Positions 43,766 to 56,659 of a DNA stretch of 64,000 nucleotides are shown piece after piece. The position numbers and the translations under genes are program-made. Source of the stretch: Silurus meridionalis (lineage: Eukaryota > Chordata > Actinopteri > Siluriformes > Siluridae); NCBI RefSeq assembly GCF_014805685.1, contig NC_060902.1, positions 8,027,786 to 8,091,785 on the forward strand, given 5' to 3'. The notes under the pieces are model-generated. The model saw only the letters and a list, made by a program, of their open reading frames with translations. It did not search any database and was not told where the DNA came from. Within the stretch, counting starts at the first letter, position 1; each line of letters starts with the position of its first letter.

Positions 43766-45240
43766 TAATTCAATTCAATTCATTTTTTTGTATAGCGCTT
43801 TTAACAATGAACATTGTCTCAAAGCAGCTTTACACAGATAATGTGGTGATTAAAAGTGAAGATGTTCTTTATAAGTAAGTTTGTCCCTGATGAGCAAGCC
43901 TGTGGCGACTGTGGCAAAGAAAAACTCCCCGAGATGGCATAAGGAAGACACCTTCAGAGGAACCAGACTCAAGAGGGAACCCATCCTCATCTGGGTTGCA
44001 CCGAATGTCCATTTGTAGCAGATATACAATGTTGTAGGGTACAGTGATGATGATCAGAAGCGAAAAGTAGACCTGAGTCAGTGTAGGAGACTGTTGACAT
44101 TAACTACAGTCCAATCTATCCTCAAAGCGCCCGTTCTTACTCTGGAATTTTATGGAATCACCCAAGGTGTTGATGAGAAACCGTCCCAAGCTGCACAAAG
44201 GACGAAGTGGGAAGATCCACCGAGGGGAGAGGGGCAGGAACAGTGGTCACTGGAGCCTCAGGAGCATGTTTAACTTGACCGAGAGAGAGAGAGAGAGAGA
44301 GCGAAGCAGAGAGAACCAGAAGGTAACACAGACATGAGGGATCTCTGGGATAAGAGACGACCTACCACACCACCGTCAACGAACATTCTATATCCATGTT
44401 CCCTCCAGATATCCACCTTTACCTAAGAAAAAATCTACTGATCAAAGGCTTGACTAAATAAATGTGTTTTCAACCTCGACTTGAACACTGAGACTGTGTC
44501 TGAGTCCCGAACACTGATTGGAAGGCTGTTCCATAACTGTGGGGCTTTATAAGAGAAAGATCTGCCCCCTGCTGTAGTCTTCATTATTTGAGGAACCAAC
44601 AGATAACCTGCACCTTTTGATCTAAGTAGGCGTGGAGGATCATACTGGTACAGAAGTTCACTCAGATACTGCGGTGCGAGACTGTTAAGTGCTTTATACG
44701 TCAGTAGTAGTATTGTATAATCAATGCGAGATGTAATTGGGAGCCAGTGTAGACTGATTAAAACAGGAGTGATGTGGTCATATTTCCTAGATCTAGTGAG
44801 GACTCTTGCTGCTGCATTCTGAACTAACTGAAGCTTATTTATGCACTTACTCGCACACCCAGACAGTAAAGCGTTACAGTAGTCTAATCTAGAAGTAACA
44901 AAAGCATGAACTAGTTTTTCTGCATCCTGTAACGACATCATATTTTAGCAATATTTCTAAGGTGAAAGAAGGCGATCCTGGTGATATTATTCACGTGAGC
45001 CTTAAAGAAAAGACTAGGGTCAATAATAACACCAAGGTCTTTGACTGCTGTACACACTGAGACAGAAACACCATCCAGAGATGCTACATAATAGGAAAGT
45101 TTGCGAGAGTTGAGCAGAAGAAAGTTATCAAGCATCCACTGTCTAATGTCCTTTACACACTCAACATTGTTAAGCTGATCTCTCTCATCTGGCTTTGCTG
45201 AAATATACAGCTGTGTATCATCAGCATAGCAACGGAATAA
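43766..45240 (-). pseudogene. L2-clade LINE, 3' half
   Basis: Minus orientation: starts in the RT active-site region ([13 protein letters not shown] at 45.2 kb), continues through the RT C-terminus ([16 protein letters not shown], then [14 protein letters not shown]) and 3' UTR with a (GA)n run to a (GAATT)n tail at 43766-43785. It matches 61.95-63.59 kb. Broken at 44938. Confidence 0.85.
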
Positions 45241-46820
45241 ATATCCGTTAAAATATCAAAATATCTTTTTGATTTTACTGCATCCTTTATTTTCCATTGG
45301 CTCTGTCTCGTCTATTTTTGCTTTCGGAAGAGCACTTTTTTTCCCTGTTTAAGGGTTCGAAAGCAGTGAGCGGAGGACATTCCAACCAGAACTACGAACA
45401 CACACTACAGTAACCACATTAAGGTACGTAATTTCTCTGCTATGGCGAACCTCCAGTTCATTCAGTTTGTGAAGTGCGACATGTTTAGTTAGTCTTTCTC
45501 CGTTGTTAGCGATAATTTTATCTGTGAGAAGCGTAAGCTAGTTTGCTCTTTGACGGAGAAGATCTTAGCATTAGGGGAGCGCATCCAGAGTCTAGAGAGA
45601 AGTAGTGAGTGCGAGAGCAGTCCAGGTTCTGCAGGGGAAAGTCTGAATGCCCCAGGTGAATTTAGTATTCCCCTGACTCCGGCATTAGAGCCCTCGCAGT
45701 GGGGCGAGTGGGTGACGGCTCGGCGGCATACACGCAAAGCCAAAGCTAACGCTAAGGCTCGCCCACGGGAGCACCGTTCCTCTCCACTTTACGTGTCCAA
45801 CAGGTTTGCTCTCCTCAGTGAAGTACCAGCTGAGAAACCTGAAAGAGCTCTGGATTTAGGAGACTCCATTCTGAGGCATGTGAAATTAGCTAGACCTTTA
45901 GGGGCACCAGCAGCACAGGTTATGTGTATATGGGGACATAGCAGGTCAGCTTAGGTTCTTAGGAAACACAGGTTCTCTAAGATAGTTTTTCACACAGGAG
46001 CTAATAATATACGCCTTCGACAGTCAGAGGTTACCAAGAGTAATATTATAGAGGTGTGTACATTAGCGAAGGCAATGTCTGATGCAGTAACATGCTCTGG
46101 CCCCATCCCAATGCGACGTGGCGATGTAGCCTACAGCAGGTTATGGTCGCTGAACTGCTGGATGTCCGAGTGGTGCTCCAAAAACAATATGGGCTTCATT
46201 AATAATTGGAGCATTTTTGAGGGCAAGGCTGGCCTGTTAGGGCGGGACGGTATCCATCCCACTCGGGAAGGTGCTGCTTTGATTTCTTGTAGTATAGGTC
46301 ATAGTCTCAGAACAGCACTAGTTAACAAGTGACTGTCTAGAGCCAATTTTCCCATAGAATTTGCAGATTTCATCACAAATTTAGCTACTGCTTTAGACAA
46401 AGCATTAATTATTGGTGACTAATATTCATTTTGATAATCAGGAAGACTCCCTAAGAGCAGCAGTTGTGTCCATTCTAAATTCAGTTGTATTTAATCAGAA
46501 TGTTAAAGGACCCACTCATAGTGGTGGACACACTCTCGAATTGTTGTTACATTTGGATTAAAAAAAATAAAAGTTAGTCATAATTCCACAGTCTGAAGCT
46601 ATTTTAGACTATTATCTCATCTCTTTTAAAATCTGCCTCAGTCATTGCATTACTACCTCACCACGTTATCGTGTTAAGCGTACTTTCACGTCAGCTACAG
46701 CAGCGCGTTTTATCAATAATCTTCCAGAAATTACGATATTAAATAGATCTCCGTCTGACCCTGCAGAGCTTGACTGGGCCACTGAATACCTAGAATCAAC
46801 ATTACGTCATACTCTAGATC

Positions 46821-47460
46821 TGTCAAGAATCCCCCTGCCACGCCCCCTTCGGCGGCTGTCAACCTCGGTGCTTCGGAGAATGCCCTGCTCCTTCTCGCTC
46901 CTTCCCGCGCCCACAAGGAGGTCCTCTCCTTCGCACTAACAACACACACCTGACTTTCATCTACACGCTAATCTCACTGCCTATAAGAACACTCACTGCA
47001 CACACACTCGCAGTCCTTTATTACCCGTTCATGTGTGTTCATATCGGTGATAGGTTGTGTGCTCGTGTATGTTCCTGCGTGTTCATGCCGGTGTGCGTGA
47101 CTCACGTCTTACTGTGAGCTCGCGTATGCCTTCCCGCTCCATACACCGTTCAACTCGGACATTCGCTCTCTCACTGCACGTGGACCGCGCCGCTTTCCAG
47201 GCGCACCTTGGATTTAACTTTCCCGACTCGCGTTCGGACTCGGACTTTGCGGACCGCGTCTCTTTCCAGACGCACCGTGGTTGTTACTTATCTTTTTTCC
47301 CGGATTCCTCCGTTTGGGTCATTCCTCCAAACTCCGGACCTAGTGGGCTGCGTCTCTTTCCAGACGCACCTGGGATTATACCGTCCTCTTCTCCCGGACT
47401 CGGTTATTTGGGTTATTCCGCAGACTCTGAACTGTTATGGGCCGCGCTGTGAGAAATATA
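46821..47460 (+). mobile_element. Gypsy LTR fragment
   Basis: TGTCAAGAATCCCCCTGCCA start, as in 7492 and 55674; CCTATAAGAAC box and AGTCCTTTATT at the RNA-start position. The 3' end is not clear. Confidence 0.6.
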
Positions 47461-47608
47461 AGAAGAACGCGGCACAGAAAAGTAAAGTCAATCTGAGCAT
47501 GCGCACTCTGTCTGTAGAGGACGTTTTTGAAAAGGCAGGAAAGTTTTCCAGTGATGGTGCCAAGGCAAAAGGCATAACACAAAAAATATGGAATTCATTG
47601 CCTTAGAT

Positions 47609-48118
47609 CAGTGGTCGCCAGTGGATCCCGAAAATAATAATTATTATAATATAATATTATTTATTACACAGCTCTTCTTAATGCTGTAGATTAGAACGTT
47701 CCATTCACTTGAATGGGCTTCCAAATGTTCGGCGGCCAATTATTTTCGTTTAACAAACCGTTGCTAATAATAATTGACTGCTGCCTGTCTGTCAATACTA
47801 TGAATGGTAACAAATAAATAACAATAATTTATAATAATAAATAAAACACTTTTGTAATTGATTTATTCTTTGAATTGCAATGCATTTGATTTTAGTGAGG
47901 TTAGTACACACTCATAGCCATAAATGCAATGGTTCTAATAATTGACAATCTTTTCTTTCGGTTTTTGGTTTTGGCCTTGGTTTCCTCATTTTTGGTTTTT
48001 GGTTTCGGCCAAGAATTTTCATTTCGGTGCATCCCTAAAATATTATCGTTGGTGTGGCCCTCTGACACAATTCAGGTTTCTCATGTGGCCCCTTCTAAAA
48101 ATTAATTGCCCACCCCTG
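47609..48118. mobile_element. hAT-like non-autonomous element
   Basis: Ends CAGTGGTCGCCA and TTGCCCACCCCTG are near-inverted. Flanks CCTTAGAT and CTCTAGAT are 8-bp near-duplicates. The right part carries GTGTGGCCCTCTGACAC, as in common fish hAT elements. Confidence 0.6.
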
Positions 48119-48379
48119 CTCTAGATGATGTAGCTCCCCTTAAGACCAAAATGATCAGGGAGAAAAAATTAGCACAGTGGTATAATGATCATTCTCGTAC
48201 CTTAAAACAGACCACTCGAAAATTAAAACGTAAATGGCGTCAAACAAAATTAATAGTATTTCAAATAGCATGGAAGGAGAGCCTCCTAAATTATAGAAAT
48301 TCTCTTAGTGCTGCTAGATCAGCATATTTCTCCACCCTCATAGAAAATAACAAGCATAATCCTAGATTTATATACAGCA

Positions 48380-48414
48380 TGGAACAATGGTCACTGGCGC
48401 CTCAGGAGCAAGTT

Positions 48415-48460
<46 letters not shown>

Positions 48461-48720
48461 GACAGAAAGAAAAGGATATGGATTATTAACTGTCCTTATT
48501 GTTGTATGAAAGTTAATGTCACTGTACAGTTTGGACTCCGGCAAGACTCGCTATGGCAGCATAACTAAAAGGGAGAACCAGAAGGTAATACAGACATGAG
48601 GGATCTCTGGGATAAGAGACGACCCACCACACCACCGTCAACAAACCTGAGGGAACGTGTGAATGTGAGGGGACGACAGCATACCAGCATACAAATATCC
48701 CAGTTCACCAAACACTAACC
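48380..48720 (-). mobile_element. L2 3' UTR fragment, inverted
   Basis: Reverse complement of 62.83-63.18 kb: (GA)n, then AGGGAGAACCAGAAGG and GATAAGAGACGACCCACC. Orientation is opposite to the adjoining 5' part. Confidence 0.75.
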
Positions 48721-48952
48721 TGTTTACAGCAGCGACGTATTGTAGGATTTGTGGATAAACCACTGTAAACAGGAAGAAGATGCACTGTGGGCGTGTCTCC
48801 GTTTATTCAGGTCTGTGCGGCAGTAATGGCGAGTCGAGGCGAGAGCAAGACGAGTTTCTCAAAGTGGAAATAGGCTCAATATTTCACTTTAGTTGAGTAT
48901 AAAGACTCAAGTCTTTCTGGTTCGAAGCTCGTATCTACTGCGATAAACAACA

Positions 48953-49445
48953 AGGTCCATAACTACAAAAAACAAAATAAACAAGCATTACATTTTCTTT
49001 GGTTAATTTTGCAGTCTGTTATGGTGTGATAAGAAAAACTTTTATTTATCTGCAGTCCAATCTGAATAAACAACCAAATTCTTATTCTTTTAGTTCATTT
49101 GCCAGGAAAAATCCTAATCGCAACATAATCTTGTACATATACAGCCTTTTGATGTGACCTTTTGAAGGCACAGTTACAAACATTAATGCACCTTGTGCTA
49201 GATACAATTAGATTTTCAGATTTTCTCACATTTCTGGCAAAGTAAAAAAAAAATGGACTTGGAAATGCTTATCAGATAATGATGCTTTTAGGACCTTCTC
49301 TGATTCTCTGCCTTGAGTAAAGCTTATGGTTGTTACAGGGCAGTGAAATGCTTTTTTAATGTGGCATGACTGCAAAGCACTTGATTTACACTGAAGAAAT
49401 GATTGTACATCTTATTTCATACCACTGTTCTATATAGGTTATTTA
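48953..49445. repeat. Paralogous copy of SARNP-like intron 1
   Basis: Matches 30105-30286, 31456-31590 and 31915-32095 in order (CAGGAAAAATCCTAATCGCA, then GTACATATACAGCC, then CTTATCAGATAATGATGC). The LINE (30287-31455) and a 320-bp segment (31590-31910) are absent. No exon is included. Confidence 0.8.
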
Positions 49446-50300
49446 ACCCAGCCATTATGGATGCACAAGCCAGTGCACTCTTAGTGCCGGTCCCAAGCCC
49501 GGGTAAATGGGGAGGGTTGCGTTAGGAAGGGCATCCAGCGTAAAACATGTGCCAAATCAAATATGCGGATCACAAATGAGAATTTCATACCGGATCGGTC
49601 GAGGCCCGGGTTAACAACGACCGCCACAAGTATAGTTAGCCGACAGGGTACCGGTGGAAATTGGGCTACTGTTGGCCGAAGGAGGAGAAGGAGAGGAGGA
49701 AGACGTCTACAGAGACGGCAGGGAAAGGAGAAGTGTAGTAGAGTGGAGGTTAGGGTTGGTACTTTAAATGTTGGTACTATGATGGGTAAAGGGAGAGAGG
49801 TAGCTGATATGATGGAGAGGAGAAAGGTAGATATGTTGTGTGTTCAGGAGACCAAGTGGAAAGGGAGTAAGGCCAGGAACATTGGAGGTGGGTTTAAACT
49901 GTTTTATCATGGTGTGGATGGAAAGAGAAATGGTGTAGGGGTGATTCTGAAGGAAGAGTACAGTAAGAGTGTAGTGGAGGTGAAGAGAGTTTCTGATCGG
50001 GTGATGATCGTGAAGGTGGAAGTTGACAGTGTAGCTAGACAGCATCGGATGGTGGTCTGTAGGATGGTTTTGGAGGTGAAGAAGAAGAGGATGAGAGTGA
50101 GGACTGAAAGAAGAATAAGATGGTGGAAACTAAAGGAGGAAGAGTGTAGTGTGAGGTTCAGGGAAGAGGTCAGACAGGGGCTCGGTGGTGGTGAAGAGGT
50201 GCTGGATGATTGGGCAACTACTGCAGAAGTGATGAGGGAGGCAGCTAGAAAAGTACTTGGTGTGACATCTGGAAATAGAAAGCAAGACAAGGATTTTTTC
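49441..50300 (+). pseudogene. RTE LINE 5' part, endonuclease domain
   Basis: 5' region with CAAGCCCGGGTAAATGGGG, then an APE-type endonuclease: VGTLNVGTMMGKGREVADMM, VQETKW and GGGFKLFYHGVDGKRNGVGV, with the Glu of QETKW visible. An internal deletion then joins to the pre-RT linker (EEVLDDWATTAEVMREAARK). It ends without RT. Confidence 0.85.
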
Positions 50301-50402
50301 ATCTCAGGGGGGAGTATTCCTTTAATTAAACAGAGGCAAAAACAGTGATCGGGATAAAATATTATTAATTGTGCAGCACTAGCTATAGGTTATATGACTT
50401 AC

Positions 50403-50556
50403 ACTTCCGGCTGTACCGCCCTCCGATCATGGTCCCGCTGAGCTCTCAAAGCACAGTTGCCTTCTCTGTCTCTTGCATTTGTGAACCATTTACCAAGCGC
50501 TTTCTCCAGCTCTTTCTTACTGACAGTTTTCAGCAAATGGTTCTGCTTCAGGCTTC
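50403..50556 (-). CDS. Unidentified candidate coding exon
   Basis: 154 nt between acceptor TTGCTTAACAG and donor GTAAGTC, open in one frame: SLKQNHLLKTVSKKELEKAL, then GKWFTNARDREG and RAQRDHDRRAVQPE. The charged, helical composition looks like a real protein rather than a transposon. A possible upstream non-coding exon ends CACG|GTAAG near 51260, with CCAAT at about 51369. No start codon links them. I do not recognise the family. It could be an exon of a gene whose other exons are lost or outside the region. Confidence 0.35.
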
Positions 50557-51500
50557 CTGTTAAGCAAAAAAATTTATATAAAGTAGAGCATGCTACCGCA
50601 TCAACCAGGGCACAACCCATTATTTGTATGCATGCAAGTTACATGAGCATAAGACTATCAGTCAAAAAAATGAATAAAATAAAATAAAATAAAAAAAGAC
50701 TAAAAATCACAAGGTGGTAAACACCTTCTAATTCACCATTTGCCCAAACTGTTAACTGATCTGACTGACTTTATAAACAGCTCAAAATGACATTTATTAT
50801 TTTTAACGTAATCATAACGTATCATATTTTTAGTAATGTTTAGAAATTATATAAATATAAACGTTTTTTATCACCTCTACCTATTTCACCTAAATCACAT
50901 TAAAATAATGTTAAGTATTGTCACAATCTCCTCAGAACTTTTTTCCGTGTATTGTATATACTCGTTATAAAGGTAGTGAAAGAGCACTCCACAGTGCTTT
51001 TACTGCTTCACCCTTCTGTTATCATAAAGACACTATATGGAGAAAACACGGGTGAAAATGGTTTGAAAAGTTGTTATTTCCACATTTTAGTAGACAATGT
51101 CCTAGTTATCTGCTTATCGTTAAAAATGTTCAGTTTTCCACAGGTGATTATCTCTGAGGTAAACCAGTTCACTATCCACACTTACCTATCTTATATCGTG
51201 CCTGTAACTTTAATTACCACACAATCTTTCAGAAGTATACATTAAATGAAATTTCTTACCGTGAAAGAGATGTCAGGTTATCCAGGTCAGGTCAGGTGAT
51301 CAGTGGTAGTGAGTGATGACAGATCCAGTTTCTTCAAAATGAGAAGGCAGGAACACAGGAGCCAATGGGAGACTCTGTGAGCTGCACAAGCAATTTTTTC
51401 TTTTTTTTTTTTCTTCACTAAAGTTCATACTATGTTATTGTTAATATATAAAATTTTTGTTTCGATCATATAAAACACGCAAAAAACATATCAATTAAAT
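50557..51500. other. AT-rich spacer with a possible 5' exon
   Basis: Apart from a donor-like CTTTCACG|GTAAG (minus, about 51260) nothing is recognised. Confidence 0.4.
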
Positions 51501-51529
51501 TTATCATCAATTAAATAATATAGCTAAAT

Positions 51530-51715
51530 ATAGCCCAAATGTGGCCCATACAGGGCCCCCGAATAAACAAAATGGGCCACCTAACTGGGGCCCACAACCC
51601 TGAATAATCTAGGGCCCACATTCAGCCCATCAAAGTGCCCACTCTGACCCATGCCCACGTGATGCCCATGTGGGGCCCACATGGACATGTTGGCTGGGAT
51701 CGTCACTCTGATTAA
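51530..51715. repeat. GGGCCCAC-rich repetitive segment
   Basis: Many short irregular repeats of GGCCCAC and its complement (GTGGGCC). No tandem period I can fix. Confidence 0.5.
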
Positions 51716-51719
51716 AGAA

Positions 51720-51985
51720 ATGCACCATGCAGGGCAGGCACCAGTGGGTGGTGCAGTCAGCTGAGTGTTCTGAGCTCCCTGACCTGCAGGACATGTACAG
51801 CAAGCGGTGCTGGACCAGGGCCGGAAAGATATTGGAGGACATCAGCCATCCCAATAAAGAAGTCCTCTTTTTGTGTTGCGTTCAGGAAAGTGCTTCCGAA
51901 TCCTTGAAGGCAAACAGAGGGAGAATGAGGAGGAGATTCTGCCCACAGGCCATTCGGAGTCTAAACCAGGAAAACACCTAACACA
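51720..51985 (+). pseudogene. LINE RT C-terminal fragment
   Basis: Encodes QSAECSELPDLQDMYSKRCW and PQAIRSLNQENT, the same family as the LINE at 30.3-31.4 kb. Confidence 0.65.
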
Positions 51986-52215
51986 TGAACACTTTAGTGA
52001 CAATCACACTGGGACACTTCAAATCTGGACTATTGTCAATATCTATCTATTATTTCTTTCTGACAAAATTGCAGCCAGTAAGTAGTTCCACAGATACCTC
52101 AGACACCTGTTTGGTGTCATATACATATACATATACAAAGTATTTGAAATCTATTAGTCTGGAAAAGGTTATAAAGCTGTTTCTAAAGCTTTGGAAATCT
52201 CAAACCCTACTCTTT

Positions 52216-53137
52216 CCCATAACTTCATGGTGTGACTGATCAACTTAATTTCGCTGTAGTTACTGCAGGTATGCACATCTCCCTTATTCTTAAAGTATCA
52301 GTACCAGCACACTCCTTCTCCATTCCTCAGGCATCCTCTCACCTTCCAAAATCCTGTTAAACAAACTTTTTAAAAACTCCACTGCATCTCTCCGAAACAT
52401 CTCCATGCTTCTACCGGTATGTCATCTGGTCCAACCGACTTTCCACACTTCATCCTCTTAATCACTGCTCTCACTTTCTCCATTCTATCCACTTCCTGCT
52501 TCACCATCTCCACACCATCCAACCTTCTTTCTCTCTCACTTTCCTCGTTCATCAGCTGCTCAAAATACTCCCTCCATCTTCTTAACACACTGTCCTTACT
52601 AGTCAACACATTTCCATCTCCATCCTTTCTTGCTCTAACTTGCAGCACATCGTTCCCAGCTCGGTCACTCTGTCTGGCCAATCGGTACAAATCCTTTTCT
52701 CCTTCTTTAGTGTCCAACTTCTCCTACAGCTCGTCATATGCCTTTTCCTTTGTCCTTCACCACATCCCTCTTTACCTGCTGCATCTCCTTGTCCTCCTGC
52801 CTACTTTTCTCATCACTCTGTCAATCCCAATTGTTTTGCCAACCTCTTTCTTCTTCTGCTTTCCTGCACTTCCTCATTCCACCACATCTCTTTGTCTTCC
52901 TTTCTATTTCCAGATGTCACATCAAGTACCTTTCTAGCTGTCTCCCTTATCACTTCTGCAGTAGTTCCACAATCATCCAGCACCTCTTCACCACCACTGA
53001 GCCCCTGTCTGACCTCTTTCCTGAATCTAACACTACATTCTTCCTCCTTCAGTTTCCACCATCTTATTCTTCTTCCAGTCCTCTCTCTCCTCCTTTTCTT
53101 CTTCTTCACCTCCAAAACCATAGGACATGACATGGGG
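52216..53137 (-). pseudogene. RTE LINE fragment
   Basis: Minus strand: pre-RT linker (RRIRWWKLKEEECSVRFR, then TTAEVIRETARKVLDV), then KDLYRLARQSDRAGNDVLQV, REYFEQLMNEESERE and KSVGPDDIPVEAW, ending near MKLW. Several frameshifts. Confidence 0.8.
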
Positions 53138-53815
53138 TTACCAGTGTGACACTAAAACAGGTAGTAGTAATGACTACTTTTTACTTAATGTACTTAATGT
53201 CAGAGCCCAAAACTCTCTTTACCTAAACTTGAGTAAAAAAATGTATAGTCAGTACTTCAACTTTTACCTGAGTATTTGAAAACATGAGTATCTGTACTTC
53301 TACACGTAATATTCGTATGCAGCATGTAGTGTAAATATCCATTAGATTTTAGTTATTTTGGTTATGAATTAACTTTTATTTCCATTTGGTGATGAAGCTC
53401 GGGTGTTCTTGTATTTAGAGCAGTGAGAACTGCATACAATTCTAGACTGAGACTCCTGAAGTTACTGAGTGTCACAGTTGGATTCTGGAAACACAGATTT
53501 TAATGCTCCCACATTAAAGTTGATTGTTTTCCATTTTATTCTTTCTGTATAATAGAATTTTGGTAATTACTGAAATTTAATTTAGTAAATAACAATGATG
53601 ATTTGTTGATACTTCATAATCATCTATGATATAGAATCAAATCATTGTTTCTATCACCAGCATTTCTATGTTCTTCCTTTGAAAAAATCAAGTATAAGTT
53701 AACAAACAATAGCAAGAGAAAAATAAGTGAACTGTTCATAAAATAATCACAAAAAAATGTTCCTGAAGACGTTTTTAATGACACAGAGACTCATACAGTA
53801 CATTTAGAATAATCA
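53138..53815. other. Spacer with a hAT-like MITE scrap
   Basis: 53150-53320 has TACTTTTTACTTAATG and CTGAGTATTTGAAAACATGA blocks like a common fish MITE; ends not defined. The rest is unassigned. Confidence 0.4.
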
Positions 53816-54125
53816 AGTTTTAACATTCACCTTAATCTCAAAGGTGTTCCGTGAAGTCGAGATTAGAGCTCTGTGCAGGTCAGTCACCAAACTCATCCAA
53901 CCATGTCTTTATGAACCTCAGTTTGTGCACTGTGGCATGGTCATGCTGGATTAATAAAGGGCCGTCTCCAAACTATTCCCACAATATTAGAAGCATAGCA
54001 TTGTCCAAAATGATTTGGTATGCTAAAGTAATTAACATTTCCCTACACTTTAAGTCAAGGGCTGAGTCTTACCCGTAAAGTACAGCCCCATACCATTACC
54101 ACTCCTCAACCAAACCTTACAGTTG
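53816..54125 (-). pseudogene. Tc1/mariner transposase remnant
   Basis: Minus strand: decayed catalytic region (QHDHATVHKLRFIKTWLDEF) and an upstream GAVLY block. Stops in all frames; no termini found. Confidence 0.55.
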
Positions 54126-54600
54126 ACTAATAAACTTATTTGAAGTTAAAGAAACACAAAAAATGAACGTTGGTGCAAAATACCTAAAGGTTTATACATT
54201 TAACATTTTAGATTTAAAAAAGACTTAGGGTGAGATTTTTCTGCACTTTAATTCTTATAGGTCCAGACATATACAACAAAAATCTATTCCCTGATCTTGC
54301 TGTGATCAAGCTCAAGTTTGCAGTAAATCAGTAACACTGGGCTCAGGGGACAATGGATTGGAAGCCGTTCCATTAGATAATGTTCAGAAAGCAAATATGG
54401 GTGAGTTGCTCAGGTAGCCTCATACTGGAAAGGTGTCCAGTTTGTTAGAGCTAATTAAAATTAACATTACAATTTAAAGTTCCTCCGATATTTACAGTAC
54501 AATTTCCCTTTACATCCCTTCAAATAAGAAATTTAAGATGATTTGTTTCACAAATTAACATCAGGAGTTTATGGTTGTATGTTAGAGCACTTGTGGCTCC

Positions 54601-55389
<789 letters not shown>

Positions 55390-55414
55390 TTAGAAAACCT
55401 TCAACTATTTAATA

Positions 55415-56069
55415 CAGTGGAACCCGGTTATGTCGATGTCCTATGGGGTTGCCAAAAACATCGAGATAACCGATGATCGAGATAAACGAAAATCAATATG
55501 GCGGCAATATATTAACGTGCTTGAAATTTCTTTATGTACATGATGTGCGTTAATAAATGAGAATGTACATGCACGTGTTTTGGAGGGTTTTTTTACACAA
55601 CAGCGTTGCCGCGATTTGTTTAATGAAGGCATGCTATAAAAATACATACAGTACATGTTTATCTGTCAGGAATCCACCTGCCACGCCCTCTTCGGCGTGT
55701 CAGGTGCTTTCGCGGCCGCTTTCTCTGAAGCTCCTGGCTTCAATCGCGCACATATGGTGCTCGTTTATCACTCATCACCAGCTCCTATTTAAACTTCCAC
55801 ACTCTCACCGTCCGTTATTGTTGGTATATGTTGGTTCACGGCGGTCATCGTTATCGCTCATGCGTATCCCGGTACGTGCCTTCCCACCGGCACTCTCTCA
55901 ACGGCTGCTCTTTTCCACTCAAAGCGCATCGCGGATTCCCCCGATCCTGCCGTTGGTCATTCTATGCTTTTGCTGCTTATCCCATGTTCTCCCGTGTGCT
56001 GCCACTTCAAAAACGTCGACTTAATAGGGTTGTCGAGTTAACCGAGGTCAAGATAAGTGGGTTCGACTG
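55415..56069. mobile_element. Tigger-like MITE (copy 3) with LTR fragment
   Basis: Ends CAGTGGAACCCGGTTATGTC and AGATAAGTGGGTTCGACTG between TA pairs, in the ZNF intron. 55674 to about 56002 is a Gypsy LTR piece (TGTCAGGAATCCACC, CTATTTAAAC box, GTCCGTTATTG). Confidence 0.75.
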
Positions 56070-56655
56070 TACTTGTATAAAATCTTCCAAAATCCCCGAT
56101 ATTTATGTCTTCAAGGTGGAGGAGTTTTCCCAGTACCAGACCAGGCAGCATTATATCATCTTATTTTTAATTCCAGGACCTGTTGGGCTTCTGTGATGAC
56201 ATCAGAGCTTAACAGGATTCAGTCCACGATCACAAAGCTACCTGAAACTATGTTCAAGCAATGTTTGGGTGATTTTGGATTTAGCAAAATACATTTCTGA
56301 TTCAGAACATTTGCTAATAGTAGCTCTCATTGGACAAAGCTCAAAATCTGGACTGGTGCAAACAATCAGTACCTACTGAGCTGATCTGCATGCTGTCTTC
56401 CAAATGATGTGTGAAAATCCCTGTGGTTGGGACAACAATACATTGATGATGACTGCAGGTTGCAATTATCTGTGGCTGTCAAAAGCAGTAACCTACTTCC
56501 ACCTAATGGCCTATGAGGGCATTTTCAATCAACTTGTTAGCATGTACCTTCGCTTTCAGACTCTCAGCTGAAAATCACCTACCTAAATGTAAATGTGAAC
56601 AGTTCCTGACCAAAGTGTTCTACATACACAATTTAGATATATTTGGAAAGAAGAT
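56070..56655. other. Spacer, nothing recognised
   Basis: An open stretch at 56073-56300 on the plus strand is not supported by homology I know. Confidence 0.4.
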
Positions 56656-56659
56656 ACTC

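Larger units (their letters stand above)
45301..48395 (+). pseudogene. L2-clade LINE, inverted 5' half with insertions
   Basis: Opposite orientation to 43766-45240, which it adjoins head to head. It contains the 5' UTR and ORF1 from 45441 (CysX2Cys-like start, coiled coil LALGERIQSLERS, SGNH-esterase blocks LGDSILRHV and GRDGIHPTREG). Then comes an early part of ORF2 (to 46.81 kb), an LTR and hAT insertion (46.82-48.12 kb) and more ORF2 (48.13-48.38 kb). Frameshifts throughout. Confidence 0.75.

Noticed and set aside
49764..50302. Minus-strand ORFs rich in Ser/Thr/Leu
   Set aside because: Antisense of the RTE endonuclease region; the same pattern occurs opposite the other RTE copies.
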